Below are positions 62,727 through 64,000 of a stretch of 64,000 bases of DNA, piece after piece (the stretch's first letter is position 1; the number at the start of each line of letters is the position of its first letter). The notes beneath the pieces are model-generated. The model saw only the letters and a list, made by a program, of their open reading frames with translations. It did not search any database and was not told the DNA's origin. The DNA comes from XBB1006 sp051877515 (lineage in GTDB: Bacteria; Bacillota; Clostridia; Lachnospirales; Lachnospiraceae), in NCBI GenBank assembly GCA_051877515.1, contig JBJEIY010000050.1, forward strand, positions 132,308-196,307, written 5' to 3'. Position numbers and translations under genes: made by a program.

Positions 62727-63590
62727 GTGGAAGAAAAAGACGTCACTACGATTCAAAATGCAGTTATAAATAAAGCAATTAACTATATTTTTGAAAATAT
62801 AGATGAAGATATTACCGTGGATGATGTGGCAAAACATTGTTCCTATTCAAAATATCATCTTATGAGAATGTTTAAGGAACATACCGACGAAGCATTGTAT
62901 CAGTTTATAAAACGTGTCCGGCTAGAAAGAAGTGCCTGGAAGCTTAAAGTTGAGAAAGATAAAAGCATTTCAGAAATAGGTATAGATTTTGGATATTCAT
63001 CTTCTAATTTTTCGACGGCATTTAAGAAGCATCTTAATTTAACGCCAGCTGATTTCAGGAAGGTCAGTGAACAGAGAGTAGAACAGAGTTCTTTTTCGCA
63101 TGGGATTTCACTTGATGAATTAGAAGAGTCAGAAAACCTGATTACAGTTGAGCAGCTCAATACTTTTATGGTTGTGTATGAGCGTAAGAAAGGAAATTAT
63201 AATAATCTGCCGGAGGAATGGTGTAAATTTATTAAAAAGTATGAATACCTGTCTTCAGAAGACACGCTTTATATTGAATGTACGATCGATGATCCGACAA
63301 TTACGGATGAAGACAGATGTATGTATGAACTGTGCCAGACGATTTCACCGGATCATCCGGCGCTGAAATCGGACACCGGTGTCCTAACTCATGGCTTTGA
63401 AGGAGGAAAATATGCAGTTTATCATTTTAAGGGATTCCCGCAGTTTCTTTTTATGGTATATCAGGAGGTGTTCTGCAGATGGCTTTCAAAGACCGGAAAT
63501 CAACTGGATGATAGACCGATACTGGATATCTATCGGAAAGTATGTGATAATGGCTATATGGAAATTGATATTTGTTTTCCATTAAAATGA
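62727..63590 (+). CDS. AraC family regulator with GyrI-like effector domain
   Basis: A 287-residue regulator starting at GTG 62727. The N-terminal AraC double HTH (about 10-112) has TVDDVAKHCSYSKYHLMRMF and GIDFGYSSSNFSTAFKKH. The C-terminal GyrI-like small-molecule binding domain (about 130-287, ITVEQLNTFMVVYERKKGNY) resembles Rob/SoxR-type effectors. It probably controls the adjacent MATE exporter in response to its substrate. Confidence 0.9.
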   Translation: MEEKDVTTIQNAVINKAINYIFENIDEDITVDDVAKHCSYSKYHLMRMFKEHTDEALYQFIKRVRLERSAWKLKVEKDKSISEIGIDFGYSSSNFSTAFKKHLNLTPADFRKVSEQRVEQSSFSHGISLDELEESENLITVEQLNTFMVVYERKKGNYNNLPEEWCKFIKKYEYLSSEDTLYIECTIDDPTITDEDRCMYELCQTISPDHPALKSDTGVLTHGFEGGKYAVYHFKGFPQFLFMVYQEVFCRWLSKTGNQLDDRPILDIYRKVCDNGYMEIDICFPLK

Positions 63591-63666
63591 GAGGCATGTC
63601 TCTTATACATTTTTTATCATGACCTCTCGGAAATATTCTTGAAAAAGAAAAAAGTGATCATAAAGC

Positions 63667-63695
63667 TTGACGCCGCAATGGAATGATGATATTAT
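63667..63695 (+). promoter_or_regulatory. rRNA operon promoter, upstream copy
   Basis: TTGACG (63667-63672), 17 bp, TATTAT (63690-63695). A 13-pair inverted repeat (63670-63682 with 63700-63712) overlaps it. Confidence 0.6.
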
Positions 63696-63786
63696 CTTAT
63701 CCGTTGCGGCGTTAAAGTTGTAAAAGCCAATGAGAAAAATCGTATGGGATAACATATAAAAAGAAAAACAAAATACGATATTGTTC

Positions 63787-63815
63787 TTGACAAACGCGGC
63801 AACGGATGGTATGAT
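63787..63815 (+). promoter_or_regulatory. rRNA operon promoter, downstream copy
   Basis: TTGACA (63787-63792), 17 bp, TATGAT (63810-63815). It is followed by a leader typical of Clostridial rrn operons. Confidence 0.8.
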
Positions 63816-64000
63816 ATACGAGTTGCTGCAAAAAGCAGCAAGCACCTTGATAACTGAACAGTGAGACAACCTTGAAAAGATTCCAAGACATGCGATTCTT
63901 TAGAATCGCACGCGAAAGCGCTTTGCTTGCAAGGCGCGGAAGCGAATTTTTTCGAACGTTTTGTAGAAATACAAGACTCAACAAACAGTAATCTTCGGAT
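63816..64000 (+). other. Leader of an rRNA operon (16S begins beyond window)
   Basis: No protein gene. ccttgataactgaacagtga and the following GC-rich hairpins (gcgattctttagaatcgc at about 63892-63909) resemble rrn leader or spacer sequence in Lachnospiraceae. The 16S start itself is not yet reached. Recognised from family knowledge. Confidence 0.65.

Noticed and set aside
63590..63645. GAGAGGCATG/CATGACCTCTC inverted repeat after the AraC gene
   Set aside because: It has a bulge and no T tract, so a terminator call is weak.
63603..63984. Three overlapping minus-strand frames near the right edge
   Set aside because: They cover the rRNA promoters and leader, have no ribosome site, and look like chance frames.
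1..64000. CRISPR arrays, insertion sequences or prophage genes
   Set aside because: No regularly spaced repeats, transposase, integrase or phage structural genes were seen on either strand.

Overview
The window is chromosomal DNA from a low-GC Firmicute, most likely a member of the Lachnospiraceae (Clostridia). The evidence is the gene order around the origin (rpmH-rnpA-yidD-yidC-jag-mnmE-mnmG-rsmG to the left, dnaA-dnaN-S4-recF-gyrB-gyrA to the right), the lineage-typical DUF3881 and DUF4446 genes, gram-positive Shine-Dalgarno sites and sigma-A promoters, and an rRNA leader at the right edge. The replication origin lies at about 49.35-49.74 kb. Nearly all genes to its left are on the minus strand and nearly all genes to its right on the plus strand, so most are transcribed away from oriC.

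Left to right: a partial MerR regulator; the gdpP-rplI-dnaB operon; glyA; an S66 peptidase; an EF-hand/VCBS-like protein; rpsF-ssb-rpsR with DUF951; a sirtuin; an LTA-synthase-like enzyme; a coiled-coil protein; an NhaC-type transporter under a lysine riboswitch; mgtE; the gmk-yaaR-holB-ricT-trmN6-rsmI cluster (21-22.5 kb back to 17.8 kb); an AbiEi/AbiEii-like pair; a divergent ArgR-like protein; a D-Ala-D-Ala carboxypeptidase; trmB; a second EF-hand/VCBS-like paralogue; tRNA-Lys; pepT; a membrane coiled-coil protein with a FliM-like C-terminal motif; the feoA-feoA-feoB iron operon with its Cys-rich accessory; a hemerythrin/Fe-S/Crp-Fnr cluster; tRNA-Arg; DUF3881; DUF4446-parB-parA; two perfect parS sites; a DegS-like pseudokinase; an alpha/beta hydrolase; the rsmG-to-rpmH block; oriC and the dnaA-to-gyrA block; a CmpB-family membrane protein; tRNA-Ser; a MATE-GNAT-MATE-AraC cluster; and tandem rRNA promoters.

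Functionally most of the window is housekeeping: replication and segregation, ribosome and tRNA modification, membrane protein insertion, and c-di-AMP turnover. Iron and redox handling (feo, hemerythrin, ferredoxin, Crp/Fnr) form one accessory block with recognisable operators.

The most unusual items are two intact genes whose catalytic residues are gone. One is an AbiEii-like toxin homologue lacking the KGG, DxD and third-Asp motifs, translationally coupled to an AbiEi antitoxin homologue. The other is a DegS-like histidine kinase homologue lacking the phospho-accepting His and the ATP-binding N and G boxes, sitting next to a parS site. Other notable items are a pair of leaderless EF-hand-like paralogues (one with a sigma-D-like promoter and a Shine-Dalgarno held in a hairpin), a small dispersed intergenic hairpin repeat, and palindromic metal-regulator sites in the feo operon.
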